Position numbers and translations under genes: made by a program. The notes under the pieces were generated by a model. It searched no databases. It was not told the DNA's origin and saw only the letters and a list, made by a program, of their open reading frames with translations. Below are positions 34,213 through 46,919 of a stretch of DNA of 64,000 nt, piece after piece. Each line of letters opens with the position of its first letter. Positions within the stretch are counted from its first letter, which is position 1. The stretch is from assembly GCA_959347315.1 (NCBI GenBank), contig OY365807.1, forward strand, positions 13,653,307-13,717,306, written 5' to 3'. This DNA is from Bimastos eiseni. Its lineage: Eukaryota; Annelida; Clitellata; Crassiclitellata; Lumbricidae.

Positions 34213-35879
34213 TTAGACTGACAAGTTTGTTGTTAGTTTGTCCAAGGGTTTGTGTGTGGGCAGTATTTTCGAAGGTATCTTGTTTAGTTATTATTCCTGT
34301 GTTTTCAAACTTAATTGCAGAGAATGATGAGCACAAGAAACCTTGTAGAAGCTAGCTTATGATATTGTAATTGGAAACAAAGGCATTGCAGAGAGAAGGA
34401 ATTAACACCAAGGAAGGCAATTCGATCAAAGTTACAGACATAATTGATTTAAGAAAGAGTCAGAAATTCTTTAGTGCAAGAGTTGTAGCCTTTCGGAGAC
34501 TCTGGATGACAGTGCTTTCAATGAGGACACATTATTGGCTTCAAAGAGAAGTCTGGAAAGATGGGCTATAATGCAATCCAGGTTAACTCATGCAGTGCTT
34601 CTAAAAGATTGCAATTCGTGGAACCACTTGATAAAGCCTCTGCTCTTATGACAGTGATGAGTGATGACTGGTCAAAATGATAAAACTTATCGTTACTTAG
34701 GCATCAGGTGTTTGGTTGTGCAGCAAGTCTGTAATTACGAAGACGGGTAATTGGTTAGTCAAGGCATCTGTGAGACAATGAGTTAGTCAGTTTGAAAATC
34801 AGTCTGTGTATGAATAAGTCAGTTAATAGTTAGGTTGGTTGTTGATCGGTCAGTACAAATAAACAGTTCTGTAATCTGAATGCCTGTGTATTTCATTCAA
34901 ATACCTGTACATTTGTCTAACTCTTTTAACCTCGGATTATCTATGGTAGTGTCTGCTATTAACAGACAAACATTGTAATGTTGGATGCTTTTTGAGCAGC
35001 CTTGTTGCCAGTGTGATAATGCAGATATTTTGTCTGATTGATATGGTCTTGTAAACTGCAGACCTGAAGACTGCGCTTTGTCGATTACCGATTGACGGAT
35101 TGATTAAGTGAGAGACATGACTTGTCAAAATTTCAGACTTATATGTCATAATGTCAGTCACCTGGATGTCACTCATTGTTGTTTTTGTGATGCTGGCAGG
35201 CTCCGTGAAGTCATGCACTACTGAGCCAGGTTAGTACATGTACATGAATGGGTGATTGTCCATGGAATGTCACTCCGTCTGGCACCCTCATAGTCGTCCA
35301 GCAATTACTAGTAAGTAATTTAGTTCCATAGCTAGTTGGTACTTTGAAATAGGCATTCGGTTGCATTTTTTTTTATATGTGTTAGCACCTAGGCCAAAGG
35401 ATCCCTAGACCTTCGGACTACACTTCATGTAATCGAGTTTACATAGAGGTTGCTTGTAATGAAGCGATATGCTTATCCACATACTTGTACATGGAGGTGT
35501 GTAGACAAGTGTGTTATATGTACCTTTGGTAGCACCTTTATGGACTGATCTGTGTTTGCAGTGGGTGCTCTAGTGGCCAGGTGTTAAGTCTATGTCCTTT
35601 TCTTTTAATGAAATTGATCAACCATTCAATCAATCAATCAATCAATTTAATCAAAAGGACCCCTTCATGAGAATCAAGATATCTACTGAGGGAGCTCCCG
35701 AACCCAAGCGCGGCTGAAAGGGACAGTTTTCAGAGGTGTAAAATGAAGATGTGGAGTTACGAGATAGGAGACAGAGATCCAGAGGAGCCCAATCCAATGA
35801 GGGTATGTTGTCAAGCCGTATGTATACGAGTGACAAGAAAGGCCGTCCAGTTGTGTAGATAGTTGTGGTCTTGCTCCTT

Positions 35880-36690
35880 ATGTTTGTTTCAGCAAAAATA
35901 TCGACTTTTAAACTGCAGCCTTCCCTAGCTTTGTCTTCTTGACATCACTCAGAAATCTTGTGGTTGTTCTTGATCAGGAACTTACCTTCTCTGAACACCA
36001 ATATCTTTAGTTTGCGCCTTCATGATGTTCTTGTAGGCGCTATATAAATGCTCAGATACATTACATACATACATCTCTTATATAGAACAGTTGTAGCAAT
36101 TCTGATCATTTCCCGTTCACTCTCGCATAATGCTGCACTTGCTCTTGTTCCTTTGTTGGTTTGGATTAGGATTGACTGCTGCAATGTCATTTATGTTGGC
36201 CTCCCGTGGTCAGATTGGGCGCCTTCTGGGTATAGCTGTTGGGCTCGTTGGTTGATATTTCGAAACTTGATCTTCCCTCGTATTATGCGAGAGACGTCGT
36301 CCATTGGCTGTCTCTCTGTTTCCCAGTGAATTTATGATGATGGTCTGGTGGTGCCAATTGGGAATGCCACTACCTACTAGTGGGAGCTTTGTTGCCCACC
36401 TCAGGTTTTGCTGGCCGCAGAAATCCTCGTTATGTATTTCGAGGTGAACCTGTTCCCATTGCATGCACTTCATAGATGTCCAGTGGTTTGGCAGAGCATA
36501 AGGAATGACCTTCCATCAGATCTTCCTGTGTCCATTTGCCTTTGACTATAATTATGGACTCTGCACGCACCTTTTACAAGCATCTAAAAACGGTTCTTGA
36601 TCACCAAGTTGGGATGCTAGTGCCTCTGAGTTTTTATACCGGAGGTGCGCTATATAATTCCTCTGAATTAATGAATTAATTAATGAATGA
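35880..36690 (+). mobile_element. CR1/L2-like LINE relic, C-terminal RT and 3' tail
   Basis: Shifted frames give LRNLVVVLDQELTFSEH (35955), RIDCCNVIYVGLP (36165), then YYARDVVHWL (36280), VVWQSIRNDLPSDLP (36485) and SARTFYKHLKTVLD (36560). This is the order of blocks seen in CR1/Jockey-clade reverse transcriptase C-termini (KNLGVxxDxxLSF, SRLDYCNxLxxGLP, LHWLP, LWNxLPxxLR, FKxxLKTxLF). The tail GGTGCGCTATATAATTC is followed by AATTAATGAAT repeats. An unrelated 3' tail (GGCGCTATATAAATGCTC) is inserted at 36036. Confidence 0.75.
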
Positions 36691-37459
36691 ACAAAACTGT
36701 GGCCAGACTATGGTCTGTTCAGAACTCTGTCATGAGAAGCATATGGTGTGTATAATACATGACCAGTTATATTGGTATTTGCCTTACATTTCCTTATTGT
36801 ATACCTTACCTTTCCATATCTTACTTATTTTATGTAATCTGATTAGATGGTATTTTACCTTTCATTACCTTAGTACCTTTACCTGTTTTACCTGTAGCAT
36901 TTACTTGCCAACGGTACCTAACTTATCCGCCTTATCTTGCCATACCTTATCATGCCTGATAATTTGTCTTGTTTTAATTGCCTCACGATACCTTACCGTC
37001 TTTTTAGTGTGCCAGACAGCCTCCCGTCAATTGTGACAAAACGAACTACATTCCAATAGGGACAATGTGGTTTTGTTTACAGCCAATATGCAAAGTGAGC
37101 AAAGTGGTTATTTTATGCGCTCGTTAATGTTTTATTAACGCTGGGAAAGGCTCAACAGACAAACTATGTGTTAAGATTGGAATATACTGGCGGGACACAC
37201 TGAATACGAGACTGTTTAGTTTCTACCTGCGCAGATGAGCAGAAGACTTGCCGGGAATTGCCTATCATTGGGTCAAAACACGGAGGCGGACAGATCAGAC
37301 TAAACAATTAGTCGTCATCGTAATCTCTACTACAGTGCCGGAAAAGCGAAAGTCGTGGAAACCAGCTTACTCACAGGCGCTTAAGCGTCAGAACATGCTC
37401 GATATGCTGTGGAGTTTAATCGGTTCCAGGTTACGATCCATAGAAGTCACTGTGACAAA

Positions 37460-37800
37460 CAGTCAGACGGATATGGTGGATGATGGTGTTTTGAGTTGAC
37501 ACGGCGAGGGAGATGAGGGGAAGAGTACGGATTGGGATGGGAGATGTGAAAAGCAGTGACCTTCAGTTTTTAGTGAAAGACCTTTGCAGGTGGCAGGAGG
37601 TGAGGTTTTGGTGAGTTTGTGGGATAGATCAGATATTTGTCGTAATACTGGTGGGAGTTTGTTCCAGAGAGGCGGAGCAGCGATATATTTCATGATGAAG
37701 CAAGTAGATGAGTTATATGACAGAGCATGTTGAGCGAAGTGATTGGAGTGTGAGCAACTGATGGAAGTAGGAAGGTTGAAGTCTGTTGTGGAAGGTTATG
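37460..37800 (-). mobile_element. LINE relic, 3' coding end
   Basis: Minus-strand translation gives AAPPLWNKLPPVLRQISDLS, the LWNxLPxxLR signature close to the C-terminus of CR1/Jockey-type reverse transcriptases. Upstream RT blocks are too decayed to recognise. Confidence 0.5.
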
Positions 37801-40269
37801 CGGCAATTAGCCGCTGAGTGGCTATTGCGTGGGCGATTATATATGAATTAGTCGCTAGGGTGACTATCGTGTAAGGGTTTATACGTCGATCACTAGGTGG
37901 CTATCGTAGCGGCAGTTTCGCTGCAATTATATGGTTGGTTATTGCGTGGGCGGTCGTCCTTGCGTCCGTTTCCGGTGCTGAGGGTGTTCTTTTAATGACG
38001 GAGACAATTGGCCTCAGACCAATGATCTTCTCATGTAGACTCAGTCTTTGGAGATCGTTACTTTTGAAGAGGGCTGTTCTCAAGCCTAAATAATAATGAT
38101 TTCTCTTCTCTGAACTGTAATTACGTGCTGCTAAAGCGGCTCTGATTTTTCTCGTTAGCAAAGGTCGAAGTTTATGCAATGACTGTGTTTACACTCATTG
38201 GTGACTTACTATGGGAGTAGAATAACAGACGAATGATACTGTTATTGTTATTAGTAGGAATATGTACATAGAAAGGTGAATCTGAAGCTGGGGTTAGTCA
38301 GCTGCAATGGGTAGCAAATTAGAACATACAAATAATTGTCAGGAAGCTGTTCAGAACTAGACTAATTAGTCAGTTTAGGCTGGAAGAGAGTACATTTGAG
38401 AGATGCTAAATATTATTGCTTTACTTTACACAACAGTAATTAAGTATTCCTGACAAATTATTTCTACCATCAAATTAAATTAAGGAACCATTTTGATGCT
38501 GTTTGGTTTATGTGAGATCCCCATCATTTTACATGTGCAATTTCACATACACTACTGACAGATGATGATGATGATGATGACGGCCACAATACTAATGATG
38601 ATGTTGATGGTGATTATTGTGATGATTGCACTGTTAATTATTGCTCTGTGTCATAATTCTCTATTTCATAATAAAGTCATGCGTGCACTGCTGAAATTTT
38701 AGTGGGGTCAAAATAAAGTATACGTTGTGCATTTTTAATTACTATGATCAGTGATCACTCATCATCGGTATTTCAAGCTGAGTGTTGTCCCTGTGCAATG
38801 ACTGTCTATACACTGATTGTATGGTGTATGTAACTTTAAGTTGACAAAGTGTCGACAGGAGACGGAACTGTTACGTGCTTTGCGTAACTAACGAAGGCAG
38901 AAGAAAGTTTTCAATATAGGGCTTGGTTGGAATTTTGTATGAATGTGTGGACACTCATTCTATGGTTTCAACTTGTGGTCGGCATTTCTGAAGTCAGCAG
39001 ACATTTCAGTTGAAGAGAGGAAATTTCAGATATCGTAAGCATCTCTGTGAAATCAGAAGACGCGTCTTTCCTAATTGGAAGTAAATATGCTATTAAAATT
39101 ATAAGACGCCTCTTCTGAAAACGGAAGAAGCGGCTTCTGAAATCAGAACAACCAAAGGCACGTCAGTCGTTGATTGGAAATGTTGCCAACGGTCTTGGTG
39201 AGCTAGCGAAGACCGAAGACCGTTTGCTGGACCGTTGGCTTACCAGCCACCCAGTTAACCCACGGGTTGACCTCTATGTATCGCGGCTCCTTAGATTGTG
39301 TATTCTGCACATTCATAGAACTCGGAAATGTTTTCGATAATTTACGCAAAATCGGCCTCAAACACAGCACATCTGTCGCCGCAGTAACACACCCGCGTTT
39401 ACACACACATACGCAAACACACACGTAGAAACACAATACACACACCCAAATACAAACACGTACACAGAACACTTTGTATGTATCAGGACAATTGATGTAG
39501 CGCATTTTGGTACCTCGCAAAACGCTGTACAATGTTCATGCATTTATTCATAAGTAAACCCAAATGCACACACACCAGGTTGATGAAGAATTTCATGTTG
39601 AGTCTCATTCATAAATATATTATTATTATTATTATTATTACTTGGTCGAAATGTGAACCACCTATTTTGCTATAGCATTCAATCGCATCAAGCGGCTTGT
39701 TTGAGTGGGTGCAATTACCTATAATGGGGGCTATGGGGTGTTGTCATTGCTCTTGTAATTATGGGTATCTTAATGTTAATAAAATAATAAAAGTGTAAAC
39801 CCTTTGGAAGGAAAACTTCATTTGGAGAATTCTGAAGACTTCTGGAACGGCTTGAGGTGTTTAAAAATGCATTGTGTAAAAGTGCTTAGATTGATGTATG
39901 TGATTGTGTGTGTAAATTTTGTTTGCATGCGTACGTCTGTATGATTGTATAATGTATATATGTATGCATGCATACATATACATATATATGTATGTATGTA
40001 TGTATGGGCATTTATGCGACTGCTACAATGACCTTTTAAAAGCTGAAGGCATGGTCGTCTAACAGATGTAAACAGATGCGACTAATGTAGGTATGCTGAG
40101 AAGAGTAAAATGAAACGGCGTGTTCGTATATGCGAGATGCTTGCATACACACATTTCTTTATGGTTGCAATTTAAATGCGCTAGATTTTCGTCATGGTTT
40201 GGTTTCACAAGAAGATATTATCGCCATGATGTAACTTACTGTCAGAACTGATGTTCTAAATGCTAGATC

Positions 40270-40690
40270 TATTAAGGTTTAGTGCGTGCGCCAGGTCCGC
40301 TTGGCGTACTCGTGGAGTAAACCGCGAGTAATTTACGAGGGACCGAGGAACAGGAAGCGAGCGAATGCTTCGCTCGGTGCCCACTCGGAGCAGACACGAA
40401 GCACACCCCGAGTTGATTCCTTGCGGCAGTCGGCTAGTGTGCATGCTCGTGAAAACACTATTACCGGTATATTACGAGAAAGAGGAACAGGCGGCGTAGT
40501 AGCCTTGAAAGGCCGGGGGAGGCTGGTGCCATGGCTGCTGCCACTGCGATGTGGCCGGTTGGGCTGATAACTGCTACTACCTCGGCTGATGATAATTGCT
40601 TAAGCGCCGTATAGGCTACTACAGCGGCGGCAGCAGAGGCAGCTGCCTAGGCCGCGAGGAGGTACAATGAGTCGAGGTGTGTTGCATAAC
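40270..40690 (+). promoter_or_regulatory. CpG-rich pocket in intron 1
   Basis: GC and CpG density rise sharply here compared with the AT-rich intron, matched only by the exon 1 region. It lies 1.2-1.6 kb upstream of exon 2. A CGAGGAG|GTACAATG word near 40660 could serve as a splice donor. Vertebrate class IIa HDAC genes use alternative promoters, so this could be one; alternatively it is a GC-rich repeat. The 93-codon ORF at 40286-40567 has no recognisable domain. Confidence 0.3.
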
Positions 40691-40834
40691 CAGAGCGCAA
40701 CTGCCGTTATCCAGTGTAGGAAGGAAGGAAGGAATAGTGGAGACCCTGCCTAATGTTTTTTATCCGGTTGGGATGCAAGTCCCAGAGGACAATATCCTCT
40801 GCCAAATGATCTATCATGCCTGGCCTCCTGCCTA

Positions 40835-41225
40835 CACACGTTGACCTTTATGTCTCGTCCTTATCCGTCTCTTCTCCTCTCCTCGTAACTCTACTCTTCC
40901 CTCTCATCCTTGTTCTCTACTTGTCATCCTTGTCTCTCTGCTCTAGCTATACCTTCCCCTCATTTCTTGTTCTTTCTCCTTTGTTCTCTATTCTTCTCCT
41001 TCTGTCCCTCCTGTTCCTAGTCTGTTTTTGCACTATTCTTTGTGGTTATTTCTATCCTTCTTTCTCCTGGATCACTGATTTGTCTCCAACTTTTGTTATT
41101 CCCTGGCCTTTATTCTCTTTCTCCTCCTCCAACTCTGTTGCACCTCCTGCTTCTTGGTCACTGCCTGTCCATCATTTGTCTTCCTCTTTCATTTCACTCA
41201 ATTTCTCTCTCATATTGAGGATTCT
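40835..41225. repeat. Polypyrimidine-rich tract
   Basis: The + strand is dominated by CT, TCC and CTT words for nearly 400 bp. The 144-codon open frame across it (Leu, Ser, Phe rich) follows from composition and is not counted as a gene. Confidence 0.75.
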
Positions 41226-41359
41226 CAGGTGTAAAAACGATGGCCATTAGGTGCAGATGAATTAAATGAAGTTTTTCAAAAGGTGCGTTATATATTATGC
41301 TCAGTTTCAATGTGTTTACACACACATACAATTATACATTCATACATACGTATGTACGC

Positions 41360-41625
41360 ATATGCATATATTCATATATGGATGTATGCATACTTACATA
41401 CACGTTGCATACCAATGCAATTGCATTCATAAATACATACATGTATTCATATGTGGATGCATACATCATACGCATTGCATGCATATGCAATTACATACAT
41501 ACATACATATATTCATATGTATATGCATGCACACATACACATTGTATGCGTTTATGTACATATATAAATGCATATATTGATATGTGGATGCATATGTACA
41601 TACACATTGCATAATTATGTACTCA
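41360..41625. repeat. Diverged 65-70-bp tandem repeat, about four units
   Basis: Units begin with ATATTCATATGTGGATGCAT-like words near 41364, 41444, 41510 and 41574 and continue through ACATACACATTGCATGCATA. Shorter ATAC and CATA repeats flank them. Confidence 0.65.
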
Positions 41626-41740
41626 TGAATGATTTAGGAATTTTTTAATCGATGAATATTTACTAGTTATTTTCGTATTACCACAAGGGATCCTTTTTTT
41701 CCCAGACACAGTGTACTTAAAAATATACATATACATGCAT

Positions 41741-41741
<1 letters not shown>

Positions 41742-41770
<29 letters not shown>
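41742..41770. repeat. CA microsatellite
   Basis: About 14 CA dinucleotides, followed by a short TA run. It lies 140 bp upstream of exon 2. Confidence 0.95.
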
Positions 41771-41776
<6 letters not shown>

Positions 41777-41907
41777 GATATACATACACACTGATCTGCG
41801 TATATTCGCCTCTTTTTCAAGCTAAGATTGAAAGTGGATAACTAAGAATAGAGGTGCCTTGTTGAAGCCACCTTATTAGTTCTAATTGTGTTGTGTGCTT
41901 CTTTCAG

Positions 41908-41985
41908 ATCCACTGGCTTCTCCTAGCAACGAGATCATCTCAGACATAGATTTGCAGCTGGAGTCGTCTTCTGCTCCTCATCCGG
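41908..41985 (+). CDS. HDAC4: Class IIa histone deacetylase, coding exon 2
   Basis: Residues 57-82 (with Asp57 and Gly83 split by introns). It starts after TTCTTTCAG and ends at CCGG|GTGAGT, a strong donor; length 78 bp, phase 1 on both sides, so it could be skipped without a frameshift. The peptide DPLASPSNEIISDIDLQLES has the position of the human HDAC4 segment around PMDLRLDH, which carries a CtBP-binding PxDLR motif. Here the proline is Asp and the Arg is Gln (DIDLQ), so CtBP binding is probably weak or absent. Assignment relies on phase compatibility and position more than on identity. Confidence 0.8.
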
Positions 41986-44900
41986 GTGAGTCGTTTGCTT
42001 CCTTGGTTTCTTTCCGCATCAGTTTTCCATCCAGGCACTATTTCCTGAAGTTAGTTCCTGCCTGAATTAGCCGTCAGTTAAAGGGAATCACTGCGGACCT
42101 TTAATACAAATGCTCAGAATGGAGTGAAGGTATTTTGACCTAGATGACTGAAAATAACTTTGAGCTTTGAGGCTTGCTGATGTTCTACTGTGGTGGATGT
42201 TTAAGTTAGCTATATAGACTTTGTGATGATGATGGTAGGGGTGTGTGATGATGATGATGATGGTGATGGTGACGATGAAGACGATAAAGTGCAAAATACG
42301 TCTCCTAAATTATTCGTCCTAGTTCAGTTGCCTTTCAAATTATGCCCATTCTATCTATTAATATGCATTGCTCTCAGGCATGGGTTTTCATGATAGTAAT
42401 AAGTCTGTTGCTACATTAATGTAAGGTTGATTGCACTGACAGCCATAAGACGGCGGTAAATTACGACGACAACAATTACTAGTACCATGATTGCTGAAAA
42501 ACTTTTAGGGCACCATATGTTGGTGGTAATAATAATAATAATAATAATAATACTATAATAATAATAATAAAGGTAATAAGTAATAGTAATTACTGTAATA
42601 GTATTAGTAATACTTATTGCTGTAATAGTAATAGTAACAGTTATAATTATAGTTATAGTAATAGCAATAGCAAAGGCAATAACCATAAAAATAACAATGA
42701 CTATGACAATAGCCATATCCATTACCATATCCATTGCCACTGCCATTACCATTATCATTATCATAATGCTTAAGATGATGATGATGACGATGAGGAGGAT
42801 AGCAATAATAATAATAATAATAATACTAGTGTATCTGGACAATTTGCAATACTTCTGAACTGTTTCTACCCTTCTTTCTTACCTGACAAATTAATTCCAC
42901 CTCTGATATAAAACTGTGGCATTGTGGGAGAGTTCTATTCGAGTGATCATTTGAAAATGAAATTTGAAAGCACCCGTCGATATGTGTACCCAAGGGTGGA
43001 TGACCGCAGACCAGTCTACTGACCCTCTCTATAGTATACCTGATATGCTCACAGACAATATAATAATACTCATGTAGCACAGGTTTCTGCTGCCTTTTAG
43101 GGGCTTTTGAAGCATACGTTTTGAAACAGTTAAAATTCTAATCTAACGGTTATTTACGCTATTGATTCACTAGAGTATCACATGTCCTATTAATAAACCT
43201 GCATAGTTGAGATGCGTTGCCATGGTTTCCCGGTCTCTCTTAGTCACTGTACCTTGGTCTTACTGTAGCTGTTGTTACTTGCACGTGCACCTCTTACCTG
43301 CATGTCCTACGGCGACAACCGATCCATTATTGAAGAGGCTCAAATGAAGCTACATAATTGGTTTGCTGTATCGGAACTGCCATAGTTTGGTTGGTAGTTC
43401 AGATATTTGAGAGCCTTGTCAGGAAGTGTCAAGAGTCTATTTTATAGTATGATTTCTTGTTGCACTCTGCCATTGATTGTATACTGTATACTAGATAGAA
43501 ACACTAATGTATGCATATGTGTACAATAATGTACATAATTTTTATGTATGTACCATTGTATGGGTTAATGTGTATATGTGTACAAATGAATGAATGAATG
43601 AGTAAACACATGTGTGTACATATATGAGTACCGTATATGTACCCTATATGGGTTTGTTTGGATATTTTGCAGTGATCAATTTCTGAGCTGTGACTATGTC
43701 AGTGGCAAGTCAGTGGTGTGTCCGAGGAATGGAATGTTCATTTCAAAACGTGGTGCACTGGCATAGAGTGTGGTGTGGTGTAGGGTCGACTTTTAGCCAG
43801 GTCGTAACTCTATTTTGCCACACAGAGATAAGCTGTACTGAACTTCTTTGAAACCCTGATACTTGGCAGTTCTTGGGTGTAGGACATTGCAATCTGATTC
43901 AATGATTGATTGATTTATTGACTGAATGACTGACTGATTGATTGATTGATTGATTGCAAGAAGCAACCCATTCCTTGTTCATCCTACATAATTATACGAT
44001 ATCTCTCTTTTCCCGATTTGTGGGGCTGCTGGTCATAGCTTTGCTGAAGCAGTACACTTTTTGCACAGGCATTTGTCCATGGTCCCCCATCATCCCAGTT
44101 GCTAGTAGTCAAGAGTATTCAATCTCTCTCTGATCCTCACTCCTGGATGTCAGCTAATCGCCTCTTCCTTAATGCTTCTAAACTCAATTCATCTTGTTTG
44201 GTACTCATCGGTGACTTCAAAGGCTTGATTTCGTTCTTCTCTTTGAACATGTTCCCATTCTTGTCTTTCTCGCCAAGTGTTTGGGAGCTGGGCGTTTCTG
44301 CAATTCCATTCTCATTGTTGTTCCTAAGGTTCCTCTCTCTTCATCAGTCGCTATTTAACACAATTGCTATACTGAAGGCTCGTCTCCCCAATACTCTCAC
44401 ACATCATCGGCTCCCTCTCCATGTTTCAATGCATGCATAAAATTTAAAATCTTGTTGTAAGCTTCAGAGATCAACGGGGTTTTAACCTCGAAATATCTGC
44501 TTGACGTAATACCAAGGCCTCGTTCACCTTCCTGTCACCATCCACTTCATTCCTCCAATAGATTTGGCCTCTTGATTCCTCATTCTAGAACTGCTATGGC
44601 TCAGTCTTGATCGTCTGCCTCAATTGGTCCTGCGCTTTCTCCTTCTGTTCGCTCTTGAATTCTATCTGGAAGTCTCTCATCCTCTTTCACTAATCTCAAA
44701 ACCTACTTCTTCTCGCAGGGCCTTGCGCACTGGGAGTGCTTCTGAACGGTTTACCCTGCTAGAGGTGCTTTACAAATGTTTTTTGATGCACATACAATAC
44801 TATGACATATAAAACTGGAAATGGTCTGACATTGATTGTTATTGATATTTTGAGAACAGTCATGTCTGGGATGTTTAGTACCATCATTCAGCAAGCATGA

Positions 44901-45239
44901 TATTCGATGTTAATGTGTCTCTGAACATTGTGCATTGAAATGATTGTATGCTTCTTACTTTTTACTGGACATCTCTGATTTAGTTATGGGGCAATTGGTG
45001 CTGAGTCGACTACCACCCAACCCTAGTCCTCCATTCTCAGCTGAGGGATGTGCGATGTCCCTGACCTGACTCTTCCTTCCCATCAGCTCTGTTGTTGTCT
45101 TTGCAACTAGTTTTTTTCTTCTTTCCAATGGCTGCAATATTAACACAGTTTTTACATAATATATAATTTGTTTTGCTTGATTTATGTGTTTGGAAATTTG
45201 TGTATCTGCCTCTGACTATGCTGTTGAATTTTTGCACAG
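41986..45239 (+). other. HDAC intron 2 (3.25 kb)
   Basis: Bounded by GTGAGT and TTTGCACAG. GATGGT-rich repeats lie at 42223-42280, and ATA, ATT and GTAATA repeats at 42525-42830 make open frames on the minus strand that are not genes. GATT repeats lie at 43905-43957. Between 42850 and 43900 I see nothing recognisable. Confidence 0.6.
43990..44810 (+). mobile_element. CR1/L2-like LINE relic
   Basis: DPHSWMSANRLFLNASKLN at 44132-44190 matches the reverse transcriptase block WMxxNRLxLNxSKTE. Further on, 44590-44720 reads in shifted frames as SASIGPALSPSVRS and SSSFTNLKTYFFS, the LWNSLPxSVRS to FKxxLKTYLF end. A second copy of this 3' part is at 47800-48045. The tail is GAGGTGCTTTACAAATG. Confidence 0.75.
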
Positions 45240-45436
45240 GATTGGCTGGCAGTGCTGGTTCAGTGCTGGCCTCTCCTCGGTTGCCAATGGTAACGAGAGA
45301 CCCATCACTTCAGGCTCAGTTATACACTCTCGAGAAGCACTACCACATCCAGAAGGAACTGCTGAGCCGACAGTTCGAGGAGCAGAGAAGACTACTGGAG
45401 CACGAACAGCAGATGAAGATGGAGGAGTACATCAAG
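45240..45436 (+). CDS. HDAC4: Class IIa histone deacetylase, coding exon 3 (coiled coil, first half)
   Basis: Residues 83-148, starting after TTTGCACAG and ending at ATCAAG|GTTCGT in phase 0 (197 bp). After a Ser, Ala, Gly stretch and the motif RDPSLQAQLYTLEK, the peptide forms a Glu, Gln, Leu-rich helix (KELLSRQFEEQRRLLEHEQQ) matching the start of the glutamine-rich domain of HDAC4/5/9 (LREQQLQQELL ... IAEFQRQHEQL ... HEHIK). In the human enzymes this domain forms tetrameric coiled coils and recruits partners. The match in order and spacing is the first firm evidence for the family. The frame stays open 90 bp past the donor because a LINE fragment follows. Confidence 0.92.
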
Positions 45437-46605
45437 GTTCGTCGTCTTATGCACTGGCTTCCATACACAACACTAATGTGCTCTGTCAATCACCAGACTA
45501 AAGAAGATGATGATGATTATTATTAATATTGTTTTTGTTGTGGTTAATCTGTATTAACCCACTAGAACCCTCTGACTTTAGCGATGTATGAACATTGAAC
45601 AAAGACATCGAAGGGCTGGTTCATCATAAGTAATTAAAGTAAGTAAGTATGTACTTTATTGAACCTCTTGCAAACGCACTGCGGGCACATCATAATATGA
45701 ACGTTCAAAAAAATGTACACTCAAAATAAACATAGCAAGCAATTACACAGCAGACACCCTCAGAGTAGTTGGAGTAAAATAATGTCCTATGAGTAGCTAG
45801 ATTAAATAGAAATCAAACAATTCTAGGTTTAGTTACACTCACAATAGGAATAGATTCAATTGTATGGCATTCGGGTGATAAAACCGCATCGAGTTAGTGT
45901 GTCAGCGCGCTGGATCATGATTGCTACCCACAAAAGAGGCGCTACACATATGATATACGGTGGCTAAGAACATCGTACAGTACAACAAGTACCTATAATA
46001 ATATTACATAGGCCCTAATTAAGAGTCTTTACGAATTTATGTTTAGATAGTTGCATGCAACATGTTATGAGGGGATTTCTACTTCTTCAGAATTTCCCAT
46101 TGTCGATGGTGGTCGTCTCTGTTGTCCTCAGTCAATCAGTCACCTCACATGTCTGAACAGGGTGATAGATTGAACTAGGTTAAACCAGTTTCCTGTCGTC
46201 CTCTGCCCACAACAGCATGCAATCTAAGGTCCCTTAGAGAATTTCGTCTCCCACACTTCGTGCCCAAAAGAAATCGCGAGTCGGAATTTACGAGCACATG
46301 CCGTAAATATAGGGTTTATTTTTAGATTTAATTTAACAAGTTACTACAACTCAAAGAATGATATTAATTGATAGTCGTATTCTCAGTTGAACAGCATTAC
46401 TACTTGGTCATGAACATGCAGCGGAGGAGTTATATATATACGTGCATGCTACAACTATATATAATTTATAATAATTGTAAATATTTACTCTTAGATGTTC
46501 TTTGTTCTGTATATAAATATATTTGAATAAGGATAATTTATGAATTTAAAAAGCAGTTGATACATGCATGCACCAACCGATGGCTCTGGTCAACCAATGT
46601 ATATG

Positions 46606-46660
46606 TGTATATATATATATATATGTACATGTATATATACATGTATTCATATATATATAC
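46606..46660. repeat. TA/CATG microsatellite
   Basis: Alternating TA with CATGTA interruptions. Open frames on both strands are simple-sequence translations (YIYIYM). Confidence 0.9.
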
Positions 46661-46779
46661 ATGCATTTGCAATGATATTAAGATTTTTATGACTATACAA
46701 ATTATGTGCATGCAGTCAAACAATGATGAAAATACCAAATTATGTTTAGATTCGCCTAATTCAGAGCGCCTCTGATTAG

Positions 46780-46840
46780 GTTGTACTGTGAGAGGTGCTT
46801 TATAAATCCGTCAATAGAATAGAAATAGAATAGAATAGAT
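46780..46840 (+). repeat. LINE 3' tail with AATAG repeats
   Basis: GAGAGGTGCTTTATAAATCC is followed by ATAGAATAGAAATAGAATAG. This repeats the pattern of a GCGCTATATAAAT-like end followed by a short, copy-specific microsatellite. Confidence 0.6.
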
Positions 46841-46919
46841 TCCTTGATTGGAATCTCCAGTTTGTCTCATTTCAGTTTAAGGACACACCTGTTTGATAGC
46901 GAAGATCTTTAGTGTTGGG

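Larger units (their letters stand above)
17263..41907 (+). other. HDAC intron 1 (24.6 kb), repeat-filled
   Basis: Bounded by GTAGGC at the donor and CTTTCAG at the acceptor. Apart from the repeats listed separately, I see nothing supportable in 17263-18179, 25020-26950, 27260-28930, 29720-32640, 34215-35880 and 37800-40260. The 31300-31400 and 36780-36970 segments are degenerate TACCTT repeats. The 28130-28370 segment has loose roughly 30-bp repeats containing GTAGTACCATG. A decayed transposon end (AAGGGCGGATCCAGAGGC) lies at 31798-31815. A small internal coding exon could have escaped me. Confidence 0.6.

Noticed and set aside
40816..41250. 144-codon Leu/Ser/Phe-rich ORF resembling a membrane protein
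   Set aside because: The sequence is a polypyrimidine tract; hydrophobicity follows from CT-rich composition.
42411..42842. 143-codon Ile/Met/Val-rich ORF on the minus strand
   Set aside because: Translation of AAT, GTAATA and GAT simple repeats; no gene context.
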